In this document: positions 1 through 7,799 of the stretch, piece by piece | Position numbering within the stretch: the stretch's first letter is position 1 | Layout: each line of letters opens with the position of its first letter | Source: Leisingera aquaemixtae | Lineage (GTDB): Bacteria; Pseudomonadota; Alphaproteobacteria; Rhodobacterales; Rhodobacteraceae | NCBI RefSeq assembly: GCF_001458395.1 | Contig: NZ_CYSR01000022.1 | Coordinates: 186,001 to 250,000, forward strand | Reading direction: 5' to 3' | Length of the DNA stretch: 64,000 nt | Notes under the pieces: model-generated | What the model saw: the letters and a program-made list of their open reading frames with translations, nothing else | What the model was told of the DNA's origin: nothing | Databases searched by the model: none | Translations under genes and position numbers: made by a program

Positions 1-807
1 GACTATCACCGGCGCGATCTGTTCAATGCGATCCGCGACGGCAATCCGCCGAGCTGGACGCTGAAATGGCAGATCATGCCATATGAGGAGGCCAAGACCT
101 ACCGCCTCAACCCGTTCGATCTGACCAAGGTCTGGCCGCACGCGGATTATCCGCTGATCGAGGTCGGGAAACTGGTGCTGGACCGGAACCCCACCGACTT
201 CCACACGGAAATCGAACAGGCGGCGTTCGAGCCGAACAACATGGTGCCGGGGGTTGGGCTGTCGCCGGACAAGATGCTGCTGGCCCGGGGCTTTTCCTAC
301 GCGGACGCGCACCGGGCGCGGCTGGGCGTGAACTACAAGGAAATCCCGGTCAACAAGGCGCAATGCCCGGTCCACAGCTATTCCAAGGACGGGGCGGGAC
401 GCACGCAGAAGGTTGCGGATCCGGTCTATGCGCCCAATTCCTATGGCGGGCCGGCGGCGCAGCCCCCCTCTGGCCCCGAGGCCGGCCTGTGGCATGCGGA
501 CGGCGGCATGGTCCGGCAGGCCTACACGCTGCGGGAAGACGACGATGACTGGAGTCAGGCCGGCACGCTGGTGCGCGAGGTGATGGACGATGCCGCCCGC
601 GACCGGCTGGTGTCGAATGTGGCCGGGCATCTGAGCGACGGTGTCAGCGAGACGGTGCTGCAGCGGGCGTTCGATTACTGGCGCAACATCGACGGCGAGA
701 CCGGCGGCAGGATCGAGGCCGCTGTGCGCGAGAAGCTGGGCGGCGCGTCGGAAGCGCCGGGTCTGGCCTCGGCCGAAAGCATCAGCGGCAGCGGGACCGG
801 CGGATAA
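1..807 (+). CDS. haem catalase, C-terminal part (5' end outside window)
   Basis: The frame is open from the first base, so this is a 3' fragment of 268 codons. Catalase disproportionates hydrogen peroxide to water and oxygen. The proximal haem-ligand signature RGFSYADAHRARLG is present, with the ligand Tyr at bases 298-300, preceded by the conserved NPFDLTKVWPH and PLIEVGKLVLDRNP blocks. The distal catalytic His lies upstream of the window. The tail after the barrel is short and ends at a TAA, with no class I amidotransferase-like domain, so it belongs to the small-subunit catalases. An internal ATG at 76 lies inside the conserved barrel and is not the real start. A weak hairpin follows. Confidence 0.95.
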   Translation, partial: DYHRRDLFNAIRDGNPPSWTLKWQIMPYEEAKTYRLNPFDLTKVWPHADYPLIEVGKLVLDRNPTDFHTEIEQAAFEPNNMVPGVGLSPDKMLLARGFSYADAHRARLGVNYKEIPVNKAQCPVHSYSKDGAGRTQKVADPVYAPNSYGGPAAQPPSGPEAGLWHADGGMVRQAYTLREDDDDWSQAGTLVREVMDDAARDRLVSNVAGHLSDGVSETVLQRAFDYWRNIDGETGGRIEAAVREKLGGASEAPGLASAESISGSGTGG

Positions 808-832
808 AAACCGCATTGCCACTGGCAGGCAG

Positions 833-852
833 CGGGCCCTTAGCGGGGCCCG
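833..852 (+). terminator. possible terminator of catalase gene
   Basis: Perfect 7-bp arms (CGGGCCC / GGGCCCG) with a 6-nt loop lie 26 bases after the catalase stop. Only three T residues follow, so this is a weak candidate for intrinsic termination. I see no gene between 808 and 1011. Confidence 0.35.
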
Positions 853-1011
853 TTTGCACGCTGGCAGAAGCATCCGCGAGTGCGCCGGGCGCGTCAGGCA
901 GGTGCCAGCCAGCCAGCTTCAGTGTGCGGCTGGAGCCGCTGCGCGCGGACGGCAAACGCGGGGCGCAGGCCTTGCAGGCGGTTGCTGATTTTTTGGTATT
1001 TAAGGGAAGGG

Positions 1012-1088
1012 TGGTAGCGGAGGAGGGACTTGAACCCCCGACACGCGGATTATGATTCCGCTGCTCTAACCAACTGAGCTACTCCGCC
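1012..1088 (-). tRNA. tRNA-Met (CAT), elongator type
   Basis: A 77-nt cloverleaf including an encoded CCA (complement of 1012-1014). The acceptor stem GGCGGAG pairs with CTCCGCT, with a G-U at the first pair. The D-arm AGCTCAGTTGGTTAGAGC and the T-loop GGTTCAAGTCC are canonical. The anticodon stem GCGGA/TCCGC encloses the loop ATCATAA, giving anticodon CAT. The G-U first pair, rather than the mismatch typical of initiators, and the overall similarity to proteobacterial elongator tRNA-Met argue for elongator Met. A lysidine-modified tRNA-Ile2 cannot be fully excluded by eye. Confidence 0.93.
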
Positions 1089-1279
1089 GCTCGCCGTGTG
1101 GACGCGATTTAAGGAATGCCGCCGGTGGGGTCAAGCAGAAAAGACCGGGAAATGCAGATTCTTCCTGATTTTTTCTGGCGACAGCGAAAAGATCTACAAA
1201 TACAGGAGCTTACCTCCACCCTGGCGGGCCGCGGCGGGGTCATGCTGCGGTGCGATTGGATTATTGCGCGGCCGGGTGG

Positions 1280-2080
1280 TCAATCGGCTTGGGTGTCCAG
1301 GGTGGACAGCTCCGGCCGGGGCAGGCGGTCGAGCAGCTGGAACACCAGGGCGCGGCAGGTTTCCCCGGACCAGTCCTCAGGGTGGAAGCTGGGCGGCAGG
1401 TCCGGGTGGCGCAGCACCACGCGGCGCCAGCGGTGCACGATCAGCGTGCGCAGGGTTCCGGTCTGCGCGGGCGTCAGGCCCGCAGGCGGCGCAGCGATCT
1501 GCTGCAGGTCGCGCTGCAGCGTGGCGCAGGCGTCCTGCAGGTGCTCTGGAAACAGCCGGGCCTTGAGCCAGCCGGGCACGCGCATGCTGTTGACGCCGGC
1601 CGCCAGCAGGTCGTCCAGGTTGCGCGGCATCGGCCCGTGGCCAAGCGCGGTGGTGCGGTTCACGGCGACGTAATTGGACAGCAGCAGCACGTCGTCCAGG
1701 GTTGCCTGCCCGGCGCCGTCTTCGGCGATCAGCAGGTGCCAGGCGCCGGGGGCGGCGGCGCGGCGCTCGTAGATCCGGGGGGTGACGGCTGCGGACTGGT
1801 TGCGGCCGTATTCGGTCAGGTAGTGGACCGAGGCGCGGCCTGCGCGGGCGCTTTCGATCCAGCCGTCCTTGCGCAGCCGGTGCAGCGCCACGCGGATCGC
1901 CTCGGGCTTGATTCCCATCGGAGTGATGATGCGGGTCAGGGCGCTGCCGCTGATGCGGGCGCCTTTGTCCTGCGCGAGATCGCCGAACAGCGATACGATC
2001 ACCGACCAGACCCGCTGGTTCTGCGGATCGTTCAGCTGCTGGACGGTTGTGTCAAACCAGGGGTTATGCTGTTCGTTCAT
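1280..2080 (-). CDS. paaX: PaaX family phenylacetate-pathway repressor
   Basis: A 266-residue protein of the PaaX family, which represses phenylacetate catabolism genes and is released by phenylacetyl-CoA. The N-terminal winged helix contains the family-typical ITPMGIKPEAIRVALHRLRKDGWIESARAGRASVHYLT, here split across residues of about 50-95, followed by the PaaX middle domain (APGAWHLLI) and a C-terminal helical domain. I chose the ATG at 2078-2080, which starts MNEQHNPWF, because it aligns with the usual N-terminus; an upstream ATG at 2152 would add 24 unrelated residues. No good Shine-Dalgarno precedes it. It lies 83 bp downstream of paaZ on the same strand and may be co-transcribed. Confidence 0.9.
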   Translation of the reverse strand: MNEQHNPWFDTTVQQLNDPQNQRVWSVIVSLFGDLAQDKGARISGSALTRIITPMGIKPEAIRVALHRLRKDGWIESARAGRASVHYLTEYGRNQSAAVTPRIYERRAAAPGAWHLLIAEDGAGQATLDDVLLLSNYVAVNRTTALGHGPMPRNLDDLLAAGVNSMRVPGWLKARLFPEHLQDACATLQRDLQQIAAPPAGLTPAQTGTLRTLIVHRWRRVVLRHPDLPPSFHPEDWSGETCRALVFQLLDRLPRPELSTLDTQAD

Positions 2081-2096
2081 AGGGATAAATATAGTT

Positions 2097-2125
2097 CGCC
2101 CGGACCGGTTAGGCCAGTCCGGGCG
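2097..2125 (-). other. perfect inverted repeat between paaZ and paaX
   Basis: Nine-base arms CGCCCGGAC (2097-2105) and GTCCGGGCG (2117-2125) are exact complements around an 11-nt loop. On the minus strand it lies just after the paaZ stop and just before paaX and is followed by an A/T-rich stretch. It could attenuate read-through from paaZ into paaX, stabilise the paaZ mRNA end, or be an operator. There is no U-tract, so I do not call it a plain intrinsic terminator. Confidence 0.55.
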
Positions 2126-2163
2126 CATGGCAGCGTCACCGCTGCCTGCCACTTTTGCACCGC

Positions 2164-4194
2164 TTAGTAGGCGTTCATCGTCAGCAGCTCATACTCTGCC
2201 GCAACCTCATCGTCCTGGTTGGTCAGGGTCACGTGCCAGCGCACCTCGCCGTATTCCTCGTTGCGCGGGGTCTTCTTCTTGACGGTGAGGCGCACCTTGA
2301 TGCTGTCGCCCGCCGAAACCGGCTTCATGAAGCGCAGGGAGTCGAGGCCGGTATTGGCCAGAACCGGGCCCTCGTCCGGCTGCACAAACATGCCCGCGGC
2401 GAAGGACAGCAGCAGGTAGCCATGCGCCACGCGGCCCGGGAAGAACGGGTTCCGCTTGGCGGCTTCCTCGTCCATGTGCGCATAGAAGGTGTCGCCGGTG
2501 AAATGGGCGAAGGTCTCGATATCCTCCAGCGTCACGGTGCGCGGCGCGGTGTGCAGGGTCTCGCCAATCGCCAGCTCGCCGAACTTGCGGGTGAAGGGGT
2601 GTGCGGGGCCTTCGATCTCGGTGCCGCCGGGCACCCATTTCTCGCCGATGGCGGACAGGATGTCGGGCGAGCCCTGGATGGCGGTGCGCTGCATGTAGTG
2701 TTTGACGCCGCGCACGCCGCCCATCTCCTCGCCGCCGCCGGCACGGCCCGGACCGCCGTGCACCATATGGGGCAGGGGGGAGCCGTGACCGGTCGATTCC
2801 TTCATCGAGTCGCGGTTGTTGAAGTAGAGGCGGCCGTGGTAGGCGCCGGCGCCGATGGCAACCTCGCGCGCGACAGCAGAGTCATGGGTGATGACCGAGG
2901 CCACCAGCGAGCCCTGGCCGCGGTTGGCCAGCGCGATGGCGTGGTCCAGATCGCGGTAGCCCATGATGGTGGAGACGGGGCCGAAGGCCTCTGTGTCGTG
3001 TACCCGCTGGGCGTTGTCCGGGTCGGCGCAGTGGAACAGCATCGGCGGCACAAAGGCGCCTTTGTCGGCGTCTGCACCATCGACGGAGAAGTTGTCCGGG
3101 TCGCCAAAGACACGCTCTGCCTCCTGGCCGATGATCGCGGCCTTTTCCAGCACGTCGCGCTTCTGGCTGTTGGAGACCAGCGCGCCCATGCGGGTGGTTT
3201 CCAGCCGCGGGTCGCCGATCTGGGTTTTGGCCAGGCGGGCGGACAGGGCTTCGATCACCGCGTCCACCTGTGCTTGCGGTGCGATGATGCGGCGGATGGC
3301 GGTGCATTTCTGGCCTGCCTTGGTGGTCATCTCGCGGCTGACCTCCTTGACGAACAGGTCGAATTCCGGCGTGCCGGGCTGCGCGTCCGGGCCAAGGATC
3401 GAGGCGTTGAGGCTGTCCTGTTCGGCCACGAAGCGGACCGAGTTTTCCAGGATCACCGGGTTCGCGCGCAGTTTCAGCGCGGTGCTGGCGGAGCCGGTGA
3501 AGCTGACCACGTCCTGCATGGTCAGATGGTCCAGCATGTCGCCGAGGCCGCCGGAGACCAGTTGCAGCGCGCCTTCGGGCAGGATGCCGCTGTCGAGCAT
3601 CAGTTTCACGGCCAGCTCGGTCACATAGCAGCTGTTGGTGGCGGGTTTCACGATGGCGGGGACGCCTGCCAGCAGGGTCGGGGCCAGTTTTTCCAGCATC
3701 CCCCAGACCGGGAAGTTGAAGGCGTTGATATGCACCGCAACGCCGCGTAGCGGGGTGCAGATGTGCTGGCCCAGGAAGGTGCCGTTGCGGCTGAGCTGCT
3801 CCACTTCGCCGTCGAGGTAGACATGGCCGTCCGGCATCTCGCGGCGGCCCTTGGAGGCGAAGACGAACATGGTGCCGATGCCGCCGTCGATGTCGATCAT
3901 GTGGTCGGACTGGGTGGCCCCGGTGTTGAAGCTCAGATCGTAGAGCGCCTGCTTGTGCTGGTTCAGGTGGCCTGCCAGCGCCTTCAGCATCCGGGCGCGG
4001 TCGTGGAAGGTCAGCTTGCGCAGGGTGGGGCCGCCCACTGTGCGGGCGTAGTCGAGCATTGCCTGCACGTCGAGCGCGTCATTGCCGGCGCTGGCGATCA
4101 CCTCGCCGGTGATGGCGCTGGCGATGTTGCGGGCGCCCGCGCCCGGTGCGACCCATTGACCCGCTGCAAAGCTGGAAATCTCTAGAAGGCTCAT
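2164..4194 (-). CDS. paaZ: PaaZ: oxepin-CoA hydrolase / 3-oxo-5,6-dehydrosuberyl-CoA semialdehyde dehydrogenase
   Basis: A 676-residue bifunctional ring-cleavage enzyme of aerobic phenylacetate degradation. The N-terminal aldehyde dehydrogenase domain (about 1-520) shows the catalytic Cys in GQKCTAIRR near residue 297 and the general-base Glu in VAEQDS near 258. The C-terminal MaoC-like hotdog domain (about 540-676), with FTGDTFYAHMD and FPGRVAHGYL, opens the oxepin ring. The length matches the family, so both activities are expected. The ATG at 4192-4194 has a close AAAGGA ribosome site. It is transcribed away from paaG from a shared 126-bp region with a promoter and PaaR-type operator. Confidence 0.97.
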   Translation of the reverse strand: MSLLEISSFAAGQWVAPGAGARNIASAITGEVIASAGNDALDVQAMLDYARTVGGPTLRKLTFHDRARMLKALAGHLNQHKQALYDLSFNTGATQSDHMIDIDGGIGTMFVFASKGRREMPDGHVYLDGEVEQLSRNGTFLGQHICTPLRGVAVHINAFNFPVWGMLEKLAPTLLAGVPAIVKPATNSCYVTELAVKLMLDSGILPEGALQLVSGGLGDMLDHLTMQDVVSFTGSASTALKLRANPVILENSVRFVAEQDSLNASILGPDAQPGTPEFDLFVKEVSREMTTKAGQKCTAIRRIIAPQAQVDAVIEALSARLAKTQIGDPRLETTRMGALVSNSQKRDVLEKAAIIGQEAERVFGDPDNFSVDGADADKGAFVPPMLFHCADPDNAQRVHDTEAFGPVSTIMGYRDLDHAIALANRGQGSLVASVITHDSAVAREVAIGAGAYHGRLYFNNRDSMKESTGHGSPLPHMVHGGPGRAGGGEEMGGVRGVKHYMQRTAIQGSPDILSAIGEKWVPGGTEIEGPAHPFTRKFGELAIGETLHTAPRTVTLEDIETFAHFTGDTFYAHMDEEAAKRNPFFPGRVAHGYLLLSFAAGMFVQPDEGPVLANTGLDSLRFMKPVSAGDSIKVRLTVKKKTPRNEEYGEVRWHVTLTNQDDEVAAEYELLTMNAY

Positions 4195-4253
4195 GATGGT
4201 GTCCTTTTCGTCAGGCCGGCAGGGGGCCGGCTGGCTGGAATCCGATGCTGAGA

Positions 4254-4282
4254 TATATTGACCGTCCGGTCGGTTTATGCAA
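4254..4282 (-). promoter_or_regulatory. putative paaZ promoter
   Basis: On the minus strand a -35-like TTGCAT (complement of 4277-4282) and a -10-like AATATA (complement of 4254-4259) are separated by exactly 17 bp. The spacer is occupied by the ACCG..CG..CGGT operator, the expected arrangement for repression. Confidence 0.5.
4261..4274. promoter_or_regulatory. PaaR-type (TetR) operator
   Basis: The sequence ACCGTCCGGTCGGT is a 14-bp dyad with one mismatched pair. It fits the ACCG-N2-CG-N2-CGGT core described for PaaR-type TetR repressors of phenylacetate genes. It lies 46 bp upstream of the paaG ATG and 66 bp upstream of the paaZ ATG, so one site could serve both directions. The likely ligand is the TetR protein encoded at 6876. 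Confidence 0.6.
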
Positions 4283-4320
4283 GGAGTTTGTCAATGCGCC
4301 GCTGAGAGGGTGAGGGAGCG

Positions 4321-5106
4321 ATGAGCGATACGATTCTGGTGGAGGATCACGGAACCTGGGTGGAGATCACCCTGAACCGTCCGGACCGGCTGAACAGTTT
4401 CAACGAAGAGATGCACAATGCCTTGCGCGCAGCACTTGAGGCCGCGCGTGACGGCGGTGCCCGGGCGGTGCTGCTGACCGGCGCGGGCCGCGGCTTTTGT
4501 GCCGGCCAGGATCTGGGCGACCGTGATCCGCGCAAGATGGACGGGCCGCCGGACCTGAGCCAGACCGTGCGCAAGTTCTATGCGCCGCTGGTTCGGCTGA
4601 TCCGCGAGCTGAACTTCCCGGTGATCTGCGCGGTGAACGGCGTGGCCGCCGGGGCGGGTGCTAATCTGGCGCTGGCCTGCGACATGGTGCTGGCGGCGGA
4701 AAGCGCCAAGTTCATCCAGTCGTTCTCCAAAGTCGGCCTGATCCCGGATACCGGCGGCAGCTGGCATCTGCCGCGGCTGCTGGGTGAGGCGCGGGCCAAG
4801 GGGCTGGCGCTGACGGCTGAGCCGCTGCCTGCGAAGAAGGCCGAGGATTGGGGCCTGATCTGGAAGGCGCTGCCGGACGGCGACCTGATGACAGAGGCCC
4901 GCGCCATGGCTGAGAAATTCGCAAATGGCCCGACTCTGGGGCTGGGTCTGACCAAACAGTGCATTCAGGCCGCAGCGGTCAACACGCTGTCCGACCAGCT
5001 GGAGATCGAGGCGGACGCGATGAAAACCTGCGGCGAAAGCGCCGATTATGCGGAAGGCGTCGCCAGCTTCCTGGAAAAGCGCGCGCCTGCGTTCAAGGGC
5101 AATTGA
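4321..5106 (+). CDS. paaG: PaaG: 1,2-epoxyphenylacetyl-CoA isomerase
   Basis: A 261-residue crotonase-fold enzyme that converts ring-1,2-epoxyphenylacetyl-CoA to the seven-membered oxepin-CoA, the substrate of PaaZ. The oxyanion-hole segments GRGFCAGQDL and NGVAAGAGANLALACD are present, and the PaaG catalytic Asp occurs in IPDTGGSW near residue 143 where hydratases carry Glu. The ATG follows an AGGGAG ribosome site. It begins the plus-strand operon paaG-paaI-paaK-paaR with 2- to 16-bp gaps. PaaF-type hydratases are the nearest alternative, but the Asp favours PaaG. Confidence 0.93.
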   Translation: MSDTILVEDHGTWVEITLNRPDRLNSFNEEMHNALRAALEAARDGGARAVLLTGAGRGFCAGQDLGDRDPRKMDGPPDLSQTVRKFYAPLVRLIRELNFPVICAVNGVAAGAGANLALACDMVLAAESAKFIQSFSKVGLIPDTGGSWHLPRLLGEARAKGLALTAEPLPAKKAEDWGLIWKALPDGDLMTEARAMAEKFANGPTLGLGLTKQCIQAAAVNTLSDQLEIEADAMKTCGESADYAEGVASFLEKRAPAFKGN

Positions 5107-5108
5107 CC

Positions 5109-5534
5109 ATGACCCCGAAAGAACGCGCCGAGAAATCCGCCGCCGCCATGTGGGCCGAAGACCATGCGTCCAAATGGGCGGGGATGGAGATCACCCATGC
5201 GGACGAGGGCGAGGCGACGCTGGAGCTGACCATCGCCCGGCATCACTGCAACGGCCACGGCATCTGCCACGGCGGCGTCACATTCATGCTGGCTGACAGC
5301 GCCTTTGCCTTTGCCTGCAACAGCCGCAACCAGTCGACGGTGGCGCAGCACAACGTGATCAGCTTCACCGCGCCGGGACGGCTGGGCGATACGCTGATCG
5401 CCACGGCGCGCGAGATTTCCCTGACCGGACGCAGCGGCATCTATGACGTGACAGTGACCAACCAGGACGGCCAGCAGATCGCCGAGTTCCGGGGCTTTTC
5501 CCGGGCGGTCAAAGGCCAGTTGTTTGACGAATAG
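5109..5534 (+). CDS. paaI: PaaI: hydroxyphenylacetyl-CoA thioesterase
   Basis: A 141-residue hotdog-fold thioesterase. PaaI hydrolyses ring-hydroxylated phenylacetyl-CoA by-products, freeing CoA trapped in dead-end or toxic intermediates. The family motif NGHGICHGGVTFMLADSAFAFAC, split here over residues of about 45-67, carries the HGG oxyanion turn and the catalytic Asp of LADSAF. The ATG at 5109 lies 2 bp after the paaG stop; an upstream in-frame start would sit inside paaG and is unlikely. Translation is probably coupled to paaG. Confidence 0.93.
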   Translation: MTPKERAEKSAAAMWAEDHASKWAGMEITHADEGEATLELTIARHHCNGHGICHGGVTFMLADSAFAFACNSRNQSTVAQHNVISFTAPGRLGDTLIATAREISLTGRSGIYDVTVTNQDGQQIAEFRGFSRAVKGQLFDE

Positions 5535-5548
5535 GTGTGGAGGACGCC

Positions 5549-6859
5549 ATGGAAGACCTGACCCCGAACAAGAGCGATCTTGACCCGATCGAGATCGCCT
5601 CGATCGACGAAATCCGCAACCTGCAGCTGGAGCGGCTGAAATGGTCGGTGCGCCATGCCTATGACAACGTGGCGATGTACAAGCAGCGCTTCGACGAGGC
5701 GGGCGTGCATCCGGACGACCTGCAACAGCTGTCCGATCTGGCCAAGTTCCCCTTCACCTACAAGAACGACCTGCGCGACAATTACCCGTTCGGCCTGTTT
5801 GCCGTGCCGCGCAGTGAGATCATGCGCCTGCATGCGTCCTCCGGCACCACAGGCAAGCCGACCGTGGTCGGCTATACCGCCAATGATATCAGCAACTGGG
5901 CGGATCTGGTGGCGCGCAGCTTGCGTGCCTCCGGCCTGCGCAAGGGCGACATGGTGCACAACGCATATGGCTACGGCCTGTTCACCGGCGGCCTGGGCGC
6001 GCACTACGGGATCGAACGGCTGGGCGCCACTGTCGTTCCGATGTCGGGCGGGCAGACTGAAAAGCAGGTCGGGCTGATCACCGATTTCAAACCCGACGGC
6101 ATCATGGTGACGCCCTCTTACATGCTCAACATTCTGGAGCAGTATCACAAGGTCGGCATGGACCCGCGCGAGTGCTCGCTCAAGGTGGGTGTGTTCGGAG
6201 CCGAACCCTGGACCGATGCGATGCGCAGGGAGGTTGAGGAAGCGTTTGATATGCACGCGGTCGATATCTACGGCCTCAGCGAAATCATGGGGCCGGGTGT
6301 CGCCAATGAATGCGTCGAGACCAAGGATGGCCCAGTCATCTGGGAGGACCACTTCCTGCCGGAAATCATCGACCCGGCGACCGGCGAGGTGCTGCCGGAC
6401 GGTGAGATGGGCGAGCTGGTGTTCACCACGCTGACCAAGGAAGGCCTGCCGATGATCCGCTACCGCACCCGCGACCTGACCCGGCTGCTGCCGGGCACCG
6501 CGCGCACGATGCGGCGGATGGAGAAGATCACCGGCCGCAGCGACGACATGATCATCCTGCGCGGCGTCAACGTCTTCCCCAGCCAGGTGGAGGAGCAGCT
6601 GATGGCGACCGGCGGGCTGGCGCCGCATTACCAGATCGAGCTCTATAAATCCGGCCGCATGGACGCGATGCGGGTCTATGTGGAGGCCAACCCGGATGCC
6701 ACCGATGAGCTGAGCAAGACCGCGGCGGCGCGGATGCTGACCAAGCGGATCAAGGATATGGTTGGCGTTTCCACCGAGATCATTGTAGGCGAGCCCGGAT
6801 CCGTCGAGCGCAGCCAGGGCAAGGCCAAGCGCGTTGTCGACAACCGCAGCAAGTCCTGA
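5549..6859 (+). CDS. paaK: PaaK: phenylacetate-CoA ligase
   Basis: A 436-residue AMP-forming ligase that activates phenylacetate to phenylacetyl-CoA, the first step of the pathway. The adenylation P-loop motif SSGTTGKPTVVGYT lies near residue 90. The acyl-activating core YGLSEIMGPG lies near 240 and the hinge/catalytic segment GRSDDMIILRGVNVFPSQVE near 330. The ATG at 5549 is preceded by GTGGAGGA at a good distance; the GTG at 5537 has no ribosome site. It is the third gene of the operon. The multicomponent oxygenase paaABCDE and paaF/H/J are not in this window. Confidence 0.95.
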   Translation: MEDLTPNKSDLDPIEIASIDEIRNLQLERLKWSVRHAYDNVAMYKQRFDEAGVHPDDLQQLSDLAKFPFTYKNDLRDNYPFGLFAVPRSEIMRLHASSGTTGKPTVVGYTANDISNWADLVARSLRASGLRKGDMVHNAYGYGLFTGGLGAHYGIERLGATVVPMSGGQTEKQVGLITDFKPDGIMVTPSYMLNILEQYHKVGMDPRECSLKVGVFGAEPWTDAMRREVEEAFDMHAVDIYGLSEIMGPGVANECVETKDGPVIWEDHFLPEIIDPATGEVLPDGEMGELVFTTLTKEGLPMIRYRTRDLTRLLPGTARTMRRMEKITGRSDDMIILRGVNVFPSQVEEQLMATGGLAPHYQIELYKSGRMDAMRVYVEANPDATDELSKTAAARMLTKRIKDMVGVSTEIIVGEPGSVERSQGKAKRVVDNRSKS

Positions 6860-6875
6860 CCCGGGAGAGTGAGCC

Positions 6876-7472
6876 TTGGCCCGCACGATCGCAAAAGACC
6901 ATGATCAGAAACGCGCGCAGATCCTGAAGTCCGCAGCCAAAGTGTTTGCGGAAGCAGGCTATGACCGCGCGTCGATGACCCAGCTGGCGCGGGAGTGCGG
7001 GATCTCCAAGGCGAACATCTACCATTACTATGACAGCAAGGATGCCGTTCTCTTCGGCCTCCTTGACACCTACCTCAGCGACCTGCGCGACCGGGTCTGC
7101 GAGGTGGAGCTGGACGGCTATGGCCCGCAGGAGCGGCTGCGCCGCATCGTCTCGGAAATTCTGCTGGCCTATCAGGGCGCGGACCATGAGCATCAGGTGC
7201 AGCTGGGCGCAATGGGGTCGTTGCCCGAGGACCAGCAGAAGCATCTGCGCGGCTATCAGCGCGAGATGGTCCAGTTCATGAGCGATGCGCTGCTGGCGGT
7301 GGCGCCCGAGATCTTTGACGGCGACAGCGCCAAGCTGCGCGGCGCCACCATGTCGGTCTTCGGGATGCTGAACTGGTATTACATGTGGAATACCGGCGCC
7401 GGCTCGAAGGCGCGGGAGGATTACGCCCGGCTGGTTTCGGATCTGACCCTGCATGGGGTCAAGGGGCTGTAG
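6876..7472 (+). CDS. paaR: TetR family regulator, PaaR-like
   Basis: A 198-residue TetR/AcrR protein with an N-terminal helix-turn-helix at residues of about 30-55 (MTQLARECGISKANIYHYY). It ends the paa operon, 16 bp after paaK, and is the obvious candidate to bind the ACCG-N2-CG-N2-CGGT dyad at 4261. The start is a TTG with GGGAGA seven bases upstream; no in-frame ATG lies nearby. Having both PaaX and a TetR regulator in one locus implies two-layer control. The symbol is by context and similarity, not by a proven ligand. Confidence 0.8.
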   Translation: MARTIAKDHDQKRAQILKSAAKVFAEAGYDRASMTQLARECGISKANIYHYYDSKDAVLFGLLDTYLSDLRDRVCEVELDGYGPQERLRRIVSEILLAYQGADHEHQVQLGAMGSLPEDQQKHLRGYQREMVQFMSDALLAVAPEIFDGDSAKLRGATMSVFGMLNWYYMWNTGAGSKAREDYARLVSDLTLHGVKGL

Positions 7473-7529
7473 CGGCGCTTTTGCGGTTCTGCTGTTTCGC
7501 GCTAGCTTTCTCCGCCAAGGGAGGATGTG

Positions 7530-7742
7530 ATGCAGAAACCTGAGAGCTTCGAGAGTTTCTATTACAAGAAGGTCGGTCTGGGCGAGGCCTGCGGCTGCGC
7601 CGAGCGCGCCATCGGCATGTATGAGTTCGACCGCACCCTGGGCGGGAAGACACACGCAAAAACCGGCAGGCGCCGGTTCTCGTTCAAGGCGTTTGCGCTG
7701 AAATACGGGCTGCTGTCCCGGCCCCGAACACCGGCGGAATAG
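7530..7742 (+). CDS. small uncharacterised protein (70 aa)
   Basis: A short protein, MQKPESFESFYYKKVGLGE at its start, then a Cys-Gly-Cys (EACGCAERAIG) and a basic, arginine-rich second half. I do not recognise a family. The AAGGGAGG ribosome site 6 bases before the ATG, and its position between the paa operon and a strong terminator hairpin (7752-7780), support it as a real gene. It has no signal peptide or membrane segment. The C-x-C with few other features does not identify a metal site. Confidence 0.6.
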   Translation: MQKPESFESFYYKKVGLGEACGCAERAIGMYEFDRTLGGKTHAKTGRRRFSFKAFALKYGLLSRPRTPAE

Positions 7743-7751
7743 CTGTGGAAA

Positions 7752-7780
7752 GCACCCGGCGGGGCAGGCCCGCCGGGTGC
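7752..7780. terminator. strong hairpin, convergent terminator
   Basis: Perfect 12-bp arms GCACCCGGCGGG / CCCGCCGGGTGC with loop GCAGG lie between two converging genes. On the minus strand it follows the OmpA-family gene's stop and is trailed by CTTTCC; on the plus strand there is no T-tract. It probably terminates the minus-strand gene and may block read-through both ways. Confidence 0.7.
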
Positions 7781-7799
7781 AGCTGTTCAGGCTTGCGGA

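Noticed and set aside
76-78. ATG at 76 as the start of the catalase gene
   Set aside because: The frame is open to base 1 and the residues before it continue the conserved catalase barrel, so the gene is cut by the window edge.
2081-2152. Longer PaaX with start at 2152
   Set aside because: It would add 24 residues coded by the hairpin region that do not resemble PaaX N-termini.
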